Shown piece after piece: positions 53,961-61,912 of a DNA stretch of 64,000 nt; the first letter of the stretch is position 1, and every line of letters begins with the position of its first letter. The notes beneath the pieces are model-generated. The model was not told where the DNA came from, did no database searches, and worked only from the letters and a program-made list of their open reading frames with translations. The DNA is from Lacunisphaera sp. (GTDB lineage: Bacteria > Verrucomicrobiota > Verrucomicrobiia > Opitutales > Opitutaceae), in contig SIBQ01000001.1 of NCBI GenBank assembly GCA_009695095.1, forward strand, positions 151,928 to 215,927. Reading direction: 5' to 3'. The position numbers and the translations under genes are program-made.

Positions 53961-55693
53961 GCTTCCACTCGCCCCATCTCCTCTGGCTGCTCGTGCCGCT
54001 TGTGCTCCTCTTCTCGTGGGAGCTGGCCCGCCACACCAACCGGGTGGCGGCCCACTGGCCCAAGATTGCCCGCGCCTGGGCCGGGGCCTTTGACGTCTCG
54101 CTTGGTGTGCAACACACGACCGCCGAGACGCGCCCGCGCCTCTGGCTCTGGTTCGGCCTGGCCCTGTGCATCATCGCCCTCGCCCGTCCGCAATGGGGCA
54201 CGGTCGAGGAACAGGTCTTCGACCAGTCGCGCGAGGTGCTCATCGCGGTGGATCTTTCCAAGTCGATGCTCGTGCAGGACGTGAAACCCTCGCGGCTCGA
54301 CCGCAGCAAATTGCTCATCCAGTCGCTGCTCGACGGATTGAAGGGCGAGCGCGTGGGCCTCGTGCTGTTCGCCGGCACCGCCTTCCTGCAGAGCCCGCTC
54401 AGCGCCGACTACGAGGTGTTGCGGGAATTCCTCCCGGCTCTGAACCCGGAATACCTGCCAGAGGGCGGCTCGAACTACCGGGCGATGCTCGAGGCCTCAA
54501 TGCAGGCCTTCGGCACCACCAACGCCGACCGCTACCTGATCATCCTGAGCGACGGCGAAAGCACCGATGAGGAATGGAAGGGAGTCACCGATTCGCTCAA
54601 GCCGAAGGGCATCCGCGTCATCGGCCTCGGCATCGGCACGGCCCAGGGCTCGTTCATCCCCGATGCGGCCGGCGGCTTCGTCAAGGACGAGCGCGGCGCC
54701 GTGGTCATGTCGCGGCTCAACAGTTCGACGTTGCAGGAGCTGGCCCAGGTGACGGGTGGCGCCTACACCGACGCCAGCGCATGGGTGGATTTGCCGGCCT
54801 TGCTCCGGAAAACCGTCGAGGCGGGACGCAAGGGCGAGTTCGCCGAGAAAAACACCGCGCGGCTGATCGAGCGCTTTCAATGGTTCCTCGCGCCCGGCCT
54901 GCTGCTGCTGCTGGTCAGCTTCTGGGCGGAGTTTCCGGTGCGCCCGAAGGAACGGGCTTTGCCGCTGGGCAAAGCCAGAGGTCAGAGGTCAAAAATCAGA
55001 GGACAGAAACCCGCTGTCGAGGCCGCGGCCTTGATTCTGTTCTCTGTTCTCTGTCATCCGTCCTCTATGCAGGCCGCGGATGTCGCCGCCGATACTCTCG
55101 CCAAGCCGCTGTCCACCACCGTAGCCCGCCTGGCGGAGAAGGCCGCCCACACCCCCAAGGACTGTTCCGAGCTCGCCTCGACTACCATCACCTACGGCCA
55201 GCGCGTGATCTCGGCCCAGCAGCATCCGGTGACGAATGCCATCCGCGACGCGCTGGAGGCAGTGGACCTGGGCGAAAAAACCGACGCGAAGGCCGCGGAC
55301 TGGCCGCGCCTCCGGCAGGAGTTGGAAGACCTGCTCAAACAGGACGAGGAGCAGAAAAAGAAGGAGCAGGAGAAGCAAAACCAGGAGCAAAAGAACCAGA
55401 AACAGCAACAACCGCAGCAGGAGCAGCAGCAACAAAAGCAAAACCAGGACGCCTTTGGCGACATGAAGAAGCAGCAGGAGCAGAAGTCGGAGCAGAAGCC
55501 GCCCCCGCAGCCGGGCACCCGGAAGGTCGGCGGGCGGCAGGACAAAAAGCCGGCCGAACCGCAGGACTCCCAACTCGACATGCCGCTCCAGAAACTCGAC
55601 CAGGTCCGCAACCAGGATTCACCCGCCAAGCTCCAACAACTTATGCAGGGCCAGCAACAACAGAAGCCGAAACCCCCCGGCAAGGATTGGTGA
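53957..55693 (+). CDS. batB: BatB-like protein with BatC-like C-terminal region
   Basis: 578 residues from the ATG overlapping the batA stop. Two N-terminal helices, a von Willebrand A domain with DLSKSM and LSDGEST, and a helix near 315-330 make a normal BatB (to about 335). Then comes GKARGQRSKIRGQKPAVEAA followed by LILFSVLCHPSSMQAAD, a second hydrophobic, signal-like segment encoded by an inverted repeat. After it a helical region and a glutamine- and lysine-rich tract (about 455-540) resemble the charged end of BatC. So a separate batC may have been fused through the repeat. The stop overlaps or nearly touches the next gene. Confidence 0.88.
   Translation: MSFHSPHLLWLLVPLVLLFSWELARHTNRVAAHWPKIARAWAGAFDVSLGVQHTTAETRPRLWLWFGLALCIIALARPQWGTVEEQVFDQSREVLIAVDLSKSMLVQDVKPSRLDRSKLLIQSLLDGLKGERVGLVLFAGTAFLQSPLSADYEVLREFLPALNPEYLPEGGSNYRAMLEASMQAFGTTNADRYLIILSDGESTDEEWKGVTDSLKPKGIRVIGLGIGTAQGSFIPDAAGGFVKDERGAVVMSRLNSSTLQELAQVTGGAYTDASAWVDLPALLRKTVEAGRKGEFAEKNTARLIERFQWFLAPGLLLLLVSFWAEFPVRPKERALPLGKARGQRSKIRGQKPAVEAAALILFSVLCHPSSMQAADVAADTLAKPLSTTVARLAEKAAHTPKDCSELASTTITYGQRVISAQQHPVTNAIRDALEAVDLGEKTDAKAADWPRLRQELEDLLKQDEEQKKKEQEKQNQEQKNQKQQQPQQEQQQQKQNQDAFGDMKKQQEQKSEQKPPPQPGTRKVGGRQDKKPAEPQDSQLDMPLQKLDQVRNQDSPAKLQQLMQGQQQQKPKPPGKDW
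54975..55071. repeat. AGAGGTCAGAGGTCA inverted repeat inside batB
   Basis: The left arm CCAGAGGTCAGAGGTCAAAA then ATCAGAGGACAGAAA is inverse to GATTCTGTTCTCTGTTCTCT then GTCATCCGTCCTCT. The element is in frame and encodes a basic segment plus a hydrophobic segment between the BatB-like and BatC-like parts. Confidence 0.75.
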
Positions 55694-55726
55694 TTTTCGT
55701 GCGCAATCAGCAATCCACCTCTTGTA

Positions 55727-55843
55727 TTGTCATCGCGAGTCCGCGCAGCGGGCGTGGCGATCCAGTCCCTCGACAGGCTCGGGGCCTTGAGCTTGTCGAA
55801 ACGGCTGGATTGCTCCGTCGCTTCGCTCCGCGCAATGACACGC
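55727..55843. repeat. TTGTCATCGCGAG...CGCAATGACA palindrome before batD
   Basis: The left arm ATTGTCATCGCGAGTCCGCG then CAGCGGGCGTGGCGATCCAG and the right arm CTGGATTGCTCCGTCGCTTC then GCTCCGCGCAATGACA are imperfect inverses. The middle holds another small palindrome, CCTCGACAGGCTCGGGG then CCTTGAGCTTGTCG. It lies between the batB end and the batD signal peptide. Confidence 0.85.
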
Positions 55844-58377
55844 TGTGTGTCATTCTCGGTCTGCTAATGATCGGAAGCTCATTGCCTGCCCTCGCCCAAT
55901 CCGTGCGCTGGGAACCACCGGGCGGCCAGCTGGGCTTCAACCAGGTGTCCCAGCTCGCGTTGGTTTTTGAAAATTGCGATCCCGACGGTGATCCCGTCCT
56001 GCCGCGGATCGACGGGCTGGGCCTGGGCCAGCCCTCGCAACGCAGCGAGACCAGCATGGTTAATTTCCGAACGACCACCCGCTTTTCGCTCATTTATCCC
56101 GTGCGCCCGACGAAGCGGAGCGGCATCAGCATCCCGGCCTTCGACGTCAAGACCGACAAAGGCACGGTGAACGTGAAAGCGGCCACCTTCACCGTGGGTG
56201 ATGCCACGGTGGGCAACACCGGGCTCGTGGTGGATGACATCGCGTCGGCCCGGCTCACGGCCCCGAAAGGTTCATTCTGGGCCGGCGAGGTTTTCCCGGT
56301 CACTTTTACGCTGAACATCGTCAAACGCTACCTGCACTCGGTCGATCCCCGGCTCGATTGGTCGCCCGCCCCGATCGTGGTCGAGGACTGGAGCAAGCCC
56401 GATCCATCCGAGTCCATGATTCGCGGGGAACGCCGCTGGGTGGTCGCCCAATCGTCCAATGGCTACGTCAAGCAACCCGGCAGCCATACCATCAAGCCCG
56501 TCACCCAGACCGTGAACGTGATTGTCGGCACCACGGGGTTCAGCTTACTGAGCCAGAACGCCGTTGAGCAGCGTCTGCTCGAATCGAATCCCCTCGAGCT
56601 GACCATCAAGGCGTTGCCGCCCGCCCCGGCGGATTTTTCCGGCGCGGTCGGTGAATTTTCCTTCATCTCCAAGGTCGTGCCGGTCACCGCCGCCGTGGGT
56701 GAGCCCATCACGTGGACCCTGGAGCTGGGCGGCACCGGCAACTGGCCCGACATCACCGGTCTGCCCCAGCGGGAGGTGTCCAATGACTTCCAGATCGTGC
56801 AGCCCAAGTCCAAGCGGACGATGAAGGAGGGCTCGCTATTTGCAGGCGGGCTCAGCGAGGACGTGGTGCTCGTCCCCACGCGCGCCGGCACCTACCGGCT
56901 TACCCCCGTGCGTTTCACCTATTTTGATACCAAGTCCGGCACCTATAAGACGGTGGCCAGTGAGCCGGTCACCATCACCGTGACCGGCGGCTCCCAGCCG
57001 GTGCAGCCGACCGCGAATTCCGGGGCACCCGTGCAGTTCTCGATCACCCCACCGGCGTCGGGTGTGCCCGCGGCACCTGATCTGCCCACCGCCGTGCCGC
57101 CCGTTCCGCCGGAGAACCTGCCGCGCGACCCGTTGAGCGAACCGGCCACGGGCCTCGTGCCCCTGCCCAACGGCGCCCTCGTCCTAGTCTGCCTGCTGTC
57201 CTCGGTATTCTGCATCCTGTCTGTCTGGCTGGTGCTCGCCGCGCTACGCTCGCGCGAGCGTGACCCGCAACGCCTGCGCCGCGAGGCCCGCGCCCGGCTC
57301 GCCACCGCTCTGGCTGAACTCCGCCTTACCGCGCCGAAGCCCGGCGAAGGCGGATCCTCGCTGCTCCGGCAATGGCAGCACCACACCGCCGCCTTGTGGC
57401 AGATTCCGCACGCGGCGCCCGGCACGCCGCTGGTGCACGCCTGTGTCGGAGGCTTGGCCAAGGACGCCGCCTCGCCTTGGACCCGGCTTTGGTCCGAGGC
57501 CGATCGCGCGCTGCACAGCCGCGAAAATTCCCTGCCTGCGGACTGGATGAACCGCGCCGAAGGCGCGCTCCAGGCTGTGCGCCTGCCCTGCTGGCCACCC
57601 TTCTCGCTTTTCGCCGGACGCAATCTGCTGCCCTTCCTATTCGCCCTGTCCGTCCTATTGGTCCCATCCCCCGCACATGGCGAAAACGCTGCCGATAGCT
57701 ACAAGCGGGGCGACTTTGCCGCCGCCGAGGCCGTGTGGCGCCGGACCGTCGCCACGACGCCCACCGACTGGATCGCCCGCCACAATCTCGGTCTCGCGCT
57801 CGCCCAACAGGATCGCTGGGCCGAGGCCACGGCCCACTGGACCAGCGCCTCCCTGCTCAACGCCCGCGCCGACGCCACCCGCTGGGACATCGCCCTCGGA
57901 CTGCAACGATCCGGCCTGGCGCCGCCCGAGCTCGTGGAGTTTTCGCGCGGCGAGGGCAGCTACAAACTCGCCCGGTGGGCCACGCCCGCCGAATGGCAGC
58001 TCGTGCTGGTTGGGGCGGCTCTCTTGCTGGCCGCCGCACTCATCGTTCTGCTCCTGCAGGGCTACCGGCGCATCGGCGCGTGGGCCAAGCCCGTCGCGCT
58101 GACCACCAGCCTCGTCGCCGTGCTGCTGGCCGCCGCAGCCACCTTCAGCCTGCACACCTTCGGCCTGCTCGCACATCCCGAGGTCGTGATAGTCTGGAAA
58201 CAGTCGACCCTGCGGAGCATCCCGACCGAGGCTGACACGGCCCAGAAGACCTCGCCGCTTTCCGCCGGCTCCCTCGCGGTGGCCGAGAAGAATTTCCTCG
58301 GCTGGGCCAAGCTCGACTTTGCCGGCGGCCAGACGGGCTGGATCCGCCACGAGGACTTGATTAAGCTGTATCGCTAA
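55810..58377 (+). CDS. batD: BatD-BatE fusion protein
   Basis: 855 residues from a TTG at 55810; GTG starts at 55690 or 55699 are alternatives but would give a long N terminus read from a repeat. The TTG gives a good signal peptide, LRRFAPRND then CVILGLLMIGSSLPALAQ. The BatD part has repeated beta domains (about 30-420) and a membrane helix (LVCLLSSVFCILSVWLVLAA). After a helical cytoplasmic segment, a second signal-like helix (LLPFLFALSVLLVPSPAHG) begins a BatE part: TPR repeats (AADSYKRGDFAAAEAVWRRT), two helices and a C-terminal SH3-like domain (FLGWAKLDFAGGQTGWIRHE). It completes the Bat operon. The last four bases overlap the convergent LOG gene. Confidence 0.85.
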   Translation: MLRRFAPRNDTLCVILGLLMIGSSLPALAQSVRWEPPGGQLGFNQVSQLALVFENCDPDGDPVLPRIDGLGLGQPSQRSETSMVNFRTTTRFSLIYPVRPTKRSGISIPAFDVKTDKGTVNVKAATFTVGDATVGNTGLVVDDIASARLTAPKGSFWAGEVFPVTFTLNIVKRYLHSVDPRLDWSPAPIVVEDWSKPDPSESMIRGERRWVVAQSSNGYVKQPGSHTIKPVTQTVNVIVGTTGFSLLSQNAVEQRLLESNPLELTIKALPPAPADFSGAVGEFSFISKVVPVTAAVGEPITWTLELGGTGNWPDITGLPQREVSNDFQIVQPKSKRTMKEGSLFAGGLSEDVVLVPTRAGTYRLTPVRFTYFDTKSGTYKTVASEPVTITVTGGSQPVQPTANSGAPVQFSITPPASGVPAAPDLPTAVPPVPPENLPRDPLSEPATGLVPLPNGALVLVCLLSSVFCILSVWLVLAALRSRERDPQRLRREARARLATALAELRLTAPKPGEGGSSLLRQWQHHTAALWQIPHAAPGTPLVHACVGGLAKDAASPWTRLWSEADRALHSRENSLPADWMNRAEGALQAVRLPCWPPFSLFAGRNLLPFLFALSVLLVPSPAHGENAADSYKRGDFAAAEAVWRRTVATTPTDWIARHNLGLALAQQDRWAEATAHWTSASLLNARADATRWDIALGLQRSGLAPPELVEFSRGEGSYKLARWATPAEWQLVLVGAALLLAAALIVLLLQGYRRIGAWAKPVALTTSLVAVLLAAAATFSLHTFGLLAHPEVVIVWKQSTLRSIPTEADTAQKTSPLSAGSLAVAEKNFLGWAKLDFAGGQTGWIRHEDLIKLYR

Positions 58378-58952
58378 CGCGTCTGGAACCACTTGGCGTC
58401 GCCGGGCTGGCGGTTCCAGCCCTCGATCAGGGGAATGATCTCTGCGACCGTGCGCGCCACCGCATATTTGGTCCTGATGGTGTCGTGCATGAATTTCTCC
58501 CCCACGATGCGGTCGAACAGCCGGAGCAAGTCGTCATAGTAGCCGTCCTGGTTGAAAATGACGACCGGCCTGTGCAGCACCTCGAGGTGGGCGAGCGTCA
58601 GGATCTCCAGCAGCTCCTCCAGCGTGCCCCAGCCGCCGGGCAGGGCCAGGAAGGCGTCGGCCCGCGTCTCCATGAGCATCTTGCGCTCGCGCATCGTCAG
58701 GACGCAGATGAGCTCGTCGGCCTCGGCGAACTCCAGCTCGCGGACCTTCATGAACTCGGGAATCACGCCGACCACGCGGCCGCCGCTCGACTTCACCCCG
58801 CGAGCGAGGGCACCCATCAGGCCGGTCTTGCCGCCGCCATAGACCAGCGTCCATTGCCGCCGGCCCAGCTCCTCGCCCAGCTCCGTCGCCGCGGCGTAAT
58901 ACTTCGGTTCAAGCCGGTCGCTGGACGAACAGTAGACGCAGAGGGATTTCAT
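58374..58952 (-). CDS. LOG family nucleoside-monophosphate phosphoribohydrolase
   Basis: 192 residues from the ATG at 58952. This is a normal-sized LOG protein: SLCVYCSSSDRLEPKYY, YGGGKTGLMGALARGV, MRERKMLMETRADAFLALPG and GWGTLEELLEILTLAHLE. The Arg and the PGGWGTLEE motif form the active site that hydrolyses cytokinin riboside or AMP to the base and ribose 5-phosphate. It is the second LOG-domain gene in the window; the large one at 1864 shares only this domain. It converges on the batD end with a four-base overlap and is divergent from gluQ. Confidence 0.92.
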   Translation of the reverse strand: MKSLCVYCSSSDRLEPKYYAAATELGEELGRRQWTLVYGGGKTGLMGALARGVKSSGGRVVGVIPEFMKVRELEFAEADELICVLTMRERKMLMETRADAFLALPGGWGTLEELLEILTLAHLEVLHRPVVIFNQDGYYDDLLRLFDRIVGEKFMHDTIRTKYAVARTVAEIIPLIEGWNRQPGDAKWFQTR

Positions 58953-58956
58953 GGGA

Positions 58957-59063
58957 CAACCACAGATGAACACAGATGGACACGGATGAAATCTAAAACA
59001 GCCAGGTGCTATTGATGCTTGGCCGCCCTCCTTCATCTGTGCTCATCTGTGTCTGTCTGTGGT
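58957..59063. repeat. CACAGATGAACACAGATGGA palindrome between LOG and gluQ
   Basis: The left arm AACCACAGATGAACACAGAT then GGACACGGATGA and the right arm TCATCTGTGCTCATCTGTGT then CTGTCTGTGGTT are imperfect inverses. The element fills the divergent intergenic region, so both promoters must lie in it. It shares words with the outer arms of the nested elements. Confidence 0.85.
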
Positions 59064-59067
59064 TAAT

Positions 59068-59892
59068 ATGACTTTAACTTATCGCGGGCGGCTGGCGCCG
59101 TCGCCCACCGGCCTGCTGCACCTGGGGCATGCCCGGACGTTCTGGATCGCCCAGGAGCGCGCCCGCACTGCCGGCGGACAGCTGGCGTTGCGCAACGACG
59201 ATCTCGACGTCGCGCGCTGCCGGCCAGAGTTTGTGACCGCGATGCTGGAGGATCTGCGCTGGCTTGGCCTGCGCTGGGTGGAACCGATGATTACCCAAAG
59301 CGCGCGCCTCCCCCTTTATCGCGCCGCTCTCGCGCGACTGCATGCCACTGGCTGCATCTATCCCTGCACCCGCTCGCGGCGCGACGTGCTCGCCGCCTTG
59401 AGCGCTCCGCAGGATGGTGAGGAAACCAATGAACCGGTCTACCCCCCTCAATTCCGCCCGCCGGCCGGCGCCCCGTTGTCGCCGCTGACCGAGCCCGTCG
59501 CCATCAACTGGCGCTTTCGCGTGCCCGACGGTGAGAAATTGGTTTTCCTAGACGGTCACGCCGGCAAACAGCAAGCCATGGCCGGACGCGAGTTCGGCGA
59601 CTTCCTCGTGTGGCGGAAGGACGACATGCCGAGCTACCAGCTCGCGTGCGTGGTGGACGACGCGGCGATGGACATCACCGAGGTCGTGCGCGGGGCGGAT
59701 CTGATCAAGTCCACCTTCCGCCAATTGCTGCTCTATCGCGCGCTCGGGCTCGCGGCCCCGGCGTATTATCACTGTCCGCTCGTCATCGACGACCAGGGCG
59801 TCCGGCTCGCCAAGCGGCACGACGCCCTCGCCCTGCGAACCCTGCGCACCCAGGGCCGGACCCCGGAGCAATTGCGGGCGGAATGGCGTTAA
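59068..59892 (+). CDS. gluQ: Glutamyl-Q tRNA(Asp) synthetase
   Basis: 274 residues from the ATG at 59068. It attaches glutamate to queuosine in tRNA(Asp). The HIGH-type motif is RLAPSPTGLLHLGHART, followed by LRNDDLDVARCRPEF, the CIYPCTRSRRDV segment with two of the usual zinc cysteines, and the KMSKS-like GVRLAKRHDALALRTL. It has no anticodon-binding domain, as expected for this paralogue of GluRS. The usual dksA neighbour is missing. The start lies directly at the end of a palindromic repeat. Confidence 0.92.
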   Translation: MTLTYRGRLAPSPTGLLHLGHARTFWIAQERARTAGGQLALRNDDLDVARCRPEFVTAMLEDLRWLGLRWVEPMITQSARLPLYRAALARLHATGCIYPCTRSRRDVLAALSAPQDGEETNEPVYPPQFRPPAGAPLSPLTEPVAINWRFRVPDGEKLVFLDGHAGKQQAMAGREFGDFLVWRKDDMPSYQLACVVDDAAMDITEVVRGADLIKSTFRQLLLYRALGLAAPAYYHCPLVIDDQGVRLAKRHDALALRTLRTQGRTPEQLRAEWR

Positions 59893-60012
59893 GTGAGCCG
59901 CCCCGCTTGCCAAAATCGGAAATCTACATTCGTAGCAGTGACCGCTTGGTCGGCGAAGATTGCGCCCTATCCCGCCGCGACCCACGTTGTTCCTTCCGCA
60001 ACCCACCCAAAA

Positions 60013-60459
60013 ATGATCAACTATAGCAAACCCGACCTCTCCCAACATCCGCCCCGCAGTGTGCGTGTCCGCCTTGGCGGCTATGCGCATCTTGCCCGGC
60101 TGCTCGACAAGGCCCGCGCTCATCTCGTCGGCAAAGCGGGCGAATTCCACTACAACTGCCCGCTCGACCAGCGGTTCTTCACCTTCACCGGCATCAATCA
60201 CCAGAAGTTGCTCGCCGCGATCAAGACCGGTAAATCCGATGTCGAGATGTCGGCGTGGATGGATAAACACGCCAAACGCCAGCCCGCGGAAATCGCCGCC
60301 TGGTCGGTCTGGCTGGAGCAGCTCGGTCCTGGCGGAGCCCAGGGTCACGAATGGATCGCCGGCTTGATCAAGGGGCACAAGTCAAAGCGCGACGACATCC
60401 GCTCGTTCGCCGACCTGCTCGATCTCGACGACTACTTGAGCTACGGCGGCAAGGCCTGA
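60013..60459 (+). CDS. DUF5069 protein
   Basis: A 148-residue protein. Family features seen: PDLSQHPPRSVRVRLGGYAH then LARLLDKARA, the NCPLDQRFFTF segment and DDIRSFADLLDLDDY near the C terminus. DUF5069 is common in Verrucomicrobiota and related phyla and has no known function. The 120-base gap before it holds nothing I recognise. It converges on the MazG-like gene. Confidence 0.82.
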   Translation: MINYSKPDLSQHPPRSVRVRLGGYAHLARLLDKARAHLVGKAGEFHYNCPLDQRFFTFTGINHQKLLAAIKTGKSDVEMSAWMDKHAKRQPAEIAAWSVWLEQLGPGGAQGHEWIAGLIKGHKSKRDDIRSFADLLDLDDYLSYGGKA

Positions 60460-60528
60460 AGTCGCCAGATCTTACAGGAGGAAACGGAGCAATCCCTCCC
60501 GGTTGCCTCTGCTACCTCCGGCAAGAAT

Positions 60529-60903
60529 TCAGAGTTCCGTGTATTTGTCCGCCCGGCCGCGCGACTTCTCCACCGGATACTTTCCCGCGTTGGCGGCCAT
60601 CTTGGCCCCGATGGCGGCGGCCAGGTCGATGCCGCAGATGTTGGCAAACTCGAGCGCGTAGATGACCACGTCGGCGAGCTCGTGCTCAATAGCCGGGCGT
60701 TTTTTCGGGTCGCGCACGACGTCGAGCGACGCCTTTGACTCGGCCCAGAGAAAGTGCTCCATCAATTCGCCCGACTCGGCGGCCAGCGCCATGCTGAGGT
60801 TTTTAGGCGAGTGGAACTGCCCCCACTCCCGCTCGCGCACAAAGGCCAGCACCCGTTCGCGCAGTTCCGCCACGGTCGTCTTCCCATCGGTCATCGGTTT
60901 CAT
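60529..60903 (-). CDS. MazG-like nucleotide pyrophosphohydrolase
   Basis: A 124-residue protein of the RS21-C6/MazG-like all-alpha NTP pyrophosphatase family. Metal-binding motif: ALAAESGELMEHFLW followed by IEHELADVVIYALEFANI, giving the ExxE and ExxD pattern. FHSPKNLSMAL near residue 32 is typical of the dCTP pyrophosphatase-like branch. It probably hydrolyses dCTP or modified nucleotides to monophosphates. It lies alone. Confidence 0.9.
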   Translation of the reverse strand: MKPMTDGKTTVAELRERVLAFVREREWGQFHSPKNLSMALAAESGELMEHFLWAESKASLDVVRDPKKRPAIEHELADVVIYALEFANICGIDLAAAIGAKMAANAGKYPVEKSRGRADKYTEL

Positions 60904-61020
60904 GGCAGGGGATTACCAGCCGGGCGGCCCCCGTGCAAGCGCGCCCGCGGCCACGTCATACGGGGAAATTTTGCTGGCGGATGGCCCATGCTGTGCATTT
61001 TGGCCGTCGAACTCAGTCCA

Positions 61021-61164
61021 ATGACGCACGTCTCGCCGCATCAGCTCAGCCAGCAGGCCGGCACTTCGCTTACGAAGGCCGGTCAGCCGGTTGGTTGCGG
61101 GCAGATGCTCGCGAGTGTCGCCAATTGGCTGAAGCGATCCACCGGCCAGAACTGCCACCGCTGA
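61021..61164 (+). CDS. Possible 47-residue protein
   Basis: A small open frame MTHVSPHQLSQQAGTSLTKA and on to ANWLKRSTGQNCHR. It has no recognised domain. A terminator-like hairpin follows its stop by two bases, which supports it being the end of a transcript. A comparable frame in another phase covers the same stretch, so the call is weak. The rest of the 60904-61238 gap shows nothing. Confidence 0.3.
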   Translation: MTHVSPHQLSQQAGTSLTKAGQPVGCGQMLASVANWLKRSTGQNCHR

Positions 61165-61166
61165 TC

Positions 61167-61189
61167 AAACCGTAAACCGGTTTTTCTTT
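61167..61189 (+). terminator. Terminator-like hairpin before the Hsp20 gene
   Basis: The stem AAACCG / CGGTTT with a TAAAC loop runs into TTTTTCTTTC. It may end the transcript of the small frame before it or attenuate the Hsp20 gene, which starts 50 bases later. Confidence 0.55.
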
Positions 61190-61238
61190 CAGCTCCCAGG
61201 AGTCCCGGCGGTATCCCACCGACGAGAAAGGAACTATC

Positions 61239-61607
61239 ATGCATACCATCATCCATCGCGTAAACCACAGCCATTCCCCCGGCACGGAGCCATCGCAGGC
61301 GTTCCGTTCGCCGCACAACGACTGCCTGGACCAGTCCTCGGCCCTCAAGCTCGCCATCTACGTGCCCGGCGTGGAGGCCAGCGGCGTGGAAATCACCACG
61401 GCCGGGCCCGACCTGATTGTGACCGCGCGCAAGACCCATCACGTCCGCCCCAACTGGCAGGCGTTGCACCTCGAACGGGCGCAGCGCGATTACCAGTTCA
61501 AGCTGAGGCTGGGGTTGGGTCTCAACTACGGCGCCTTGCAGGCCTCCGTCGCCCGGGGCGTGCTCACCATCGTGCTGCCCAAAAGCAAGCCGGCTCGCTC
61601 GTCCTGA
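61239..61607 (+). CDS. Hsp20/alpha-crystallin-like protein
   Basis: A 122-residue protein. A short N-terminal tail with HRVNHSHSPGTEPSQAF precedes one alpha-crystallin-like domain: LKLAIYVPGVEASGVEITTA, DLIVTARKTHH, a long loop, then YQFKLRLGLGLNYGALQASV and the ARGVLTIVLPK strand. The terminal I-x-I motif that links oligomers is absent, so it may be a small dimeric member. Hsp20 proteins hold unfolding proteins. A good Shine-Dalgarno (GAGAAAGGAAC) precedes the ATG, one of few in this window. Confidence 0.8.
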   Translation: MHTIIHRVNHSHSPGTEPSQAFRSPHNDCLDQSSALKLAIYVPGVEASGVEITTAGPDLIVTARKTHHVRPNWQALHLERAQRDYQFKLRLGLGLNYGALQASVARGVLTIVLPKSKPARSS

Positions 61608-61696
61608 CCGGACGCACGAGCAATTTTTTTGGAACAAGGGCGCGTTTGCGGGGTTCTCAGGGAGCAGGCTCTGACCAAGCCTCGACCCAAAACACC

Positions 61697-61903
61697 ATGA
61701 CCTACTTCCCGCACAACCCCGCCAAGCGCCTCGCCGCCCCTCCGGCCGCGGTGTTTGTCCCCGTGCGGCCGGCGATCATCATCCGCGACATCCTGTGGGA
61801 CCAGCCCTTGTTCAAGGCGCCCGTGCTGCCCAACCCCCGGGTCGCCCTCGATCCCCTGCCGTTCACGGCCACGCGCGTCACGCAGCGTTCGCCGCAGGGC
61901 TAA
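61697..61903 (+). CDS. Small proline-rich protein, unknown
   Basis: A 68-residue frame, MTYFPHNPAKRLAAPPAAVF and on to TATRVTQRSPQG, rich in Pro, Ala and Arg. No domain or signal peptide is seen; the central FVPVRPAIIIRDILW is mildly hydrophobic. It lies 90 bases after the Hsp20-like gene on the same strand and may be in the same transcript. Coding status is uncertain. Confidence 0.45.
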   Translation: MTYFPHNPAKRLAAPPAAVFVPVRPAIIIRDILWDQPLFKAPVLPNPRVALDPLPFTATRVTQRSPQG

Positions 61904-61912
61904 ATTCCCCGC

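Noticed and set aside
54574..55689. Long upstream extension of the batD frame through batB
   Set aside because: It overlaps batB completely and reads as low-complexity Arg/Gly-rich sequence; the true gene begins near the signal peptide.
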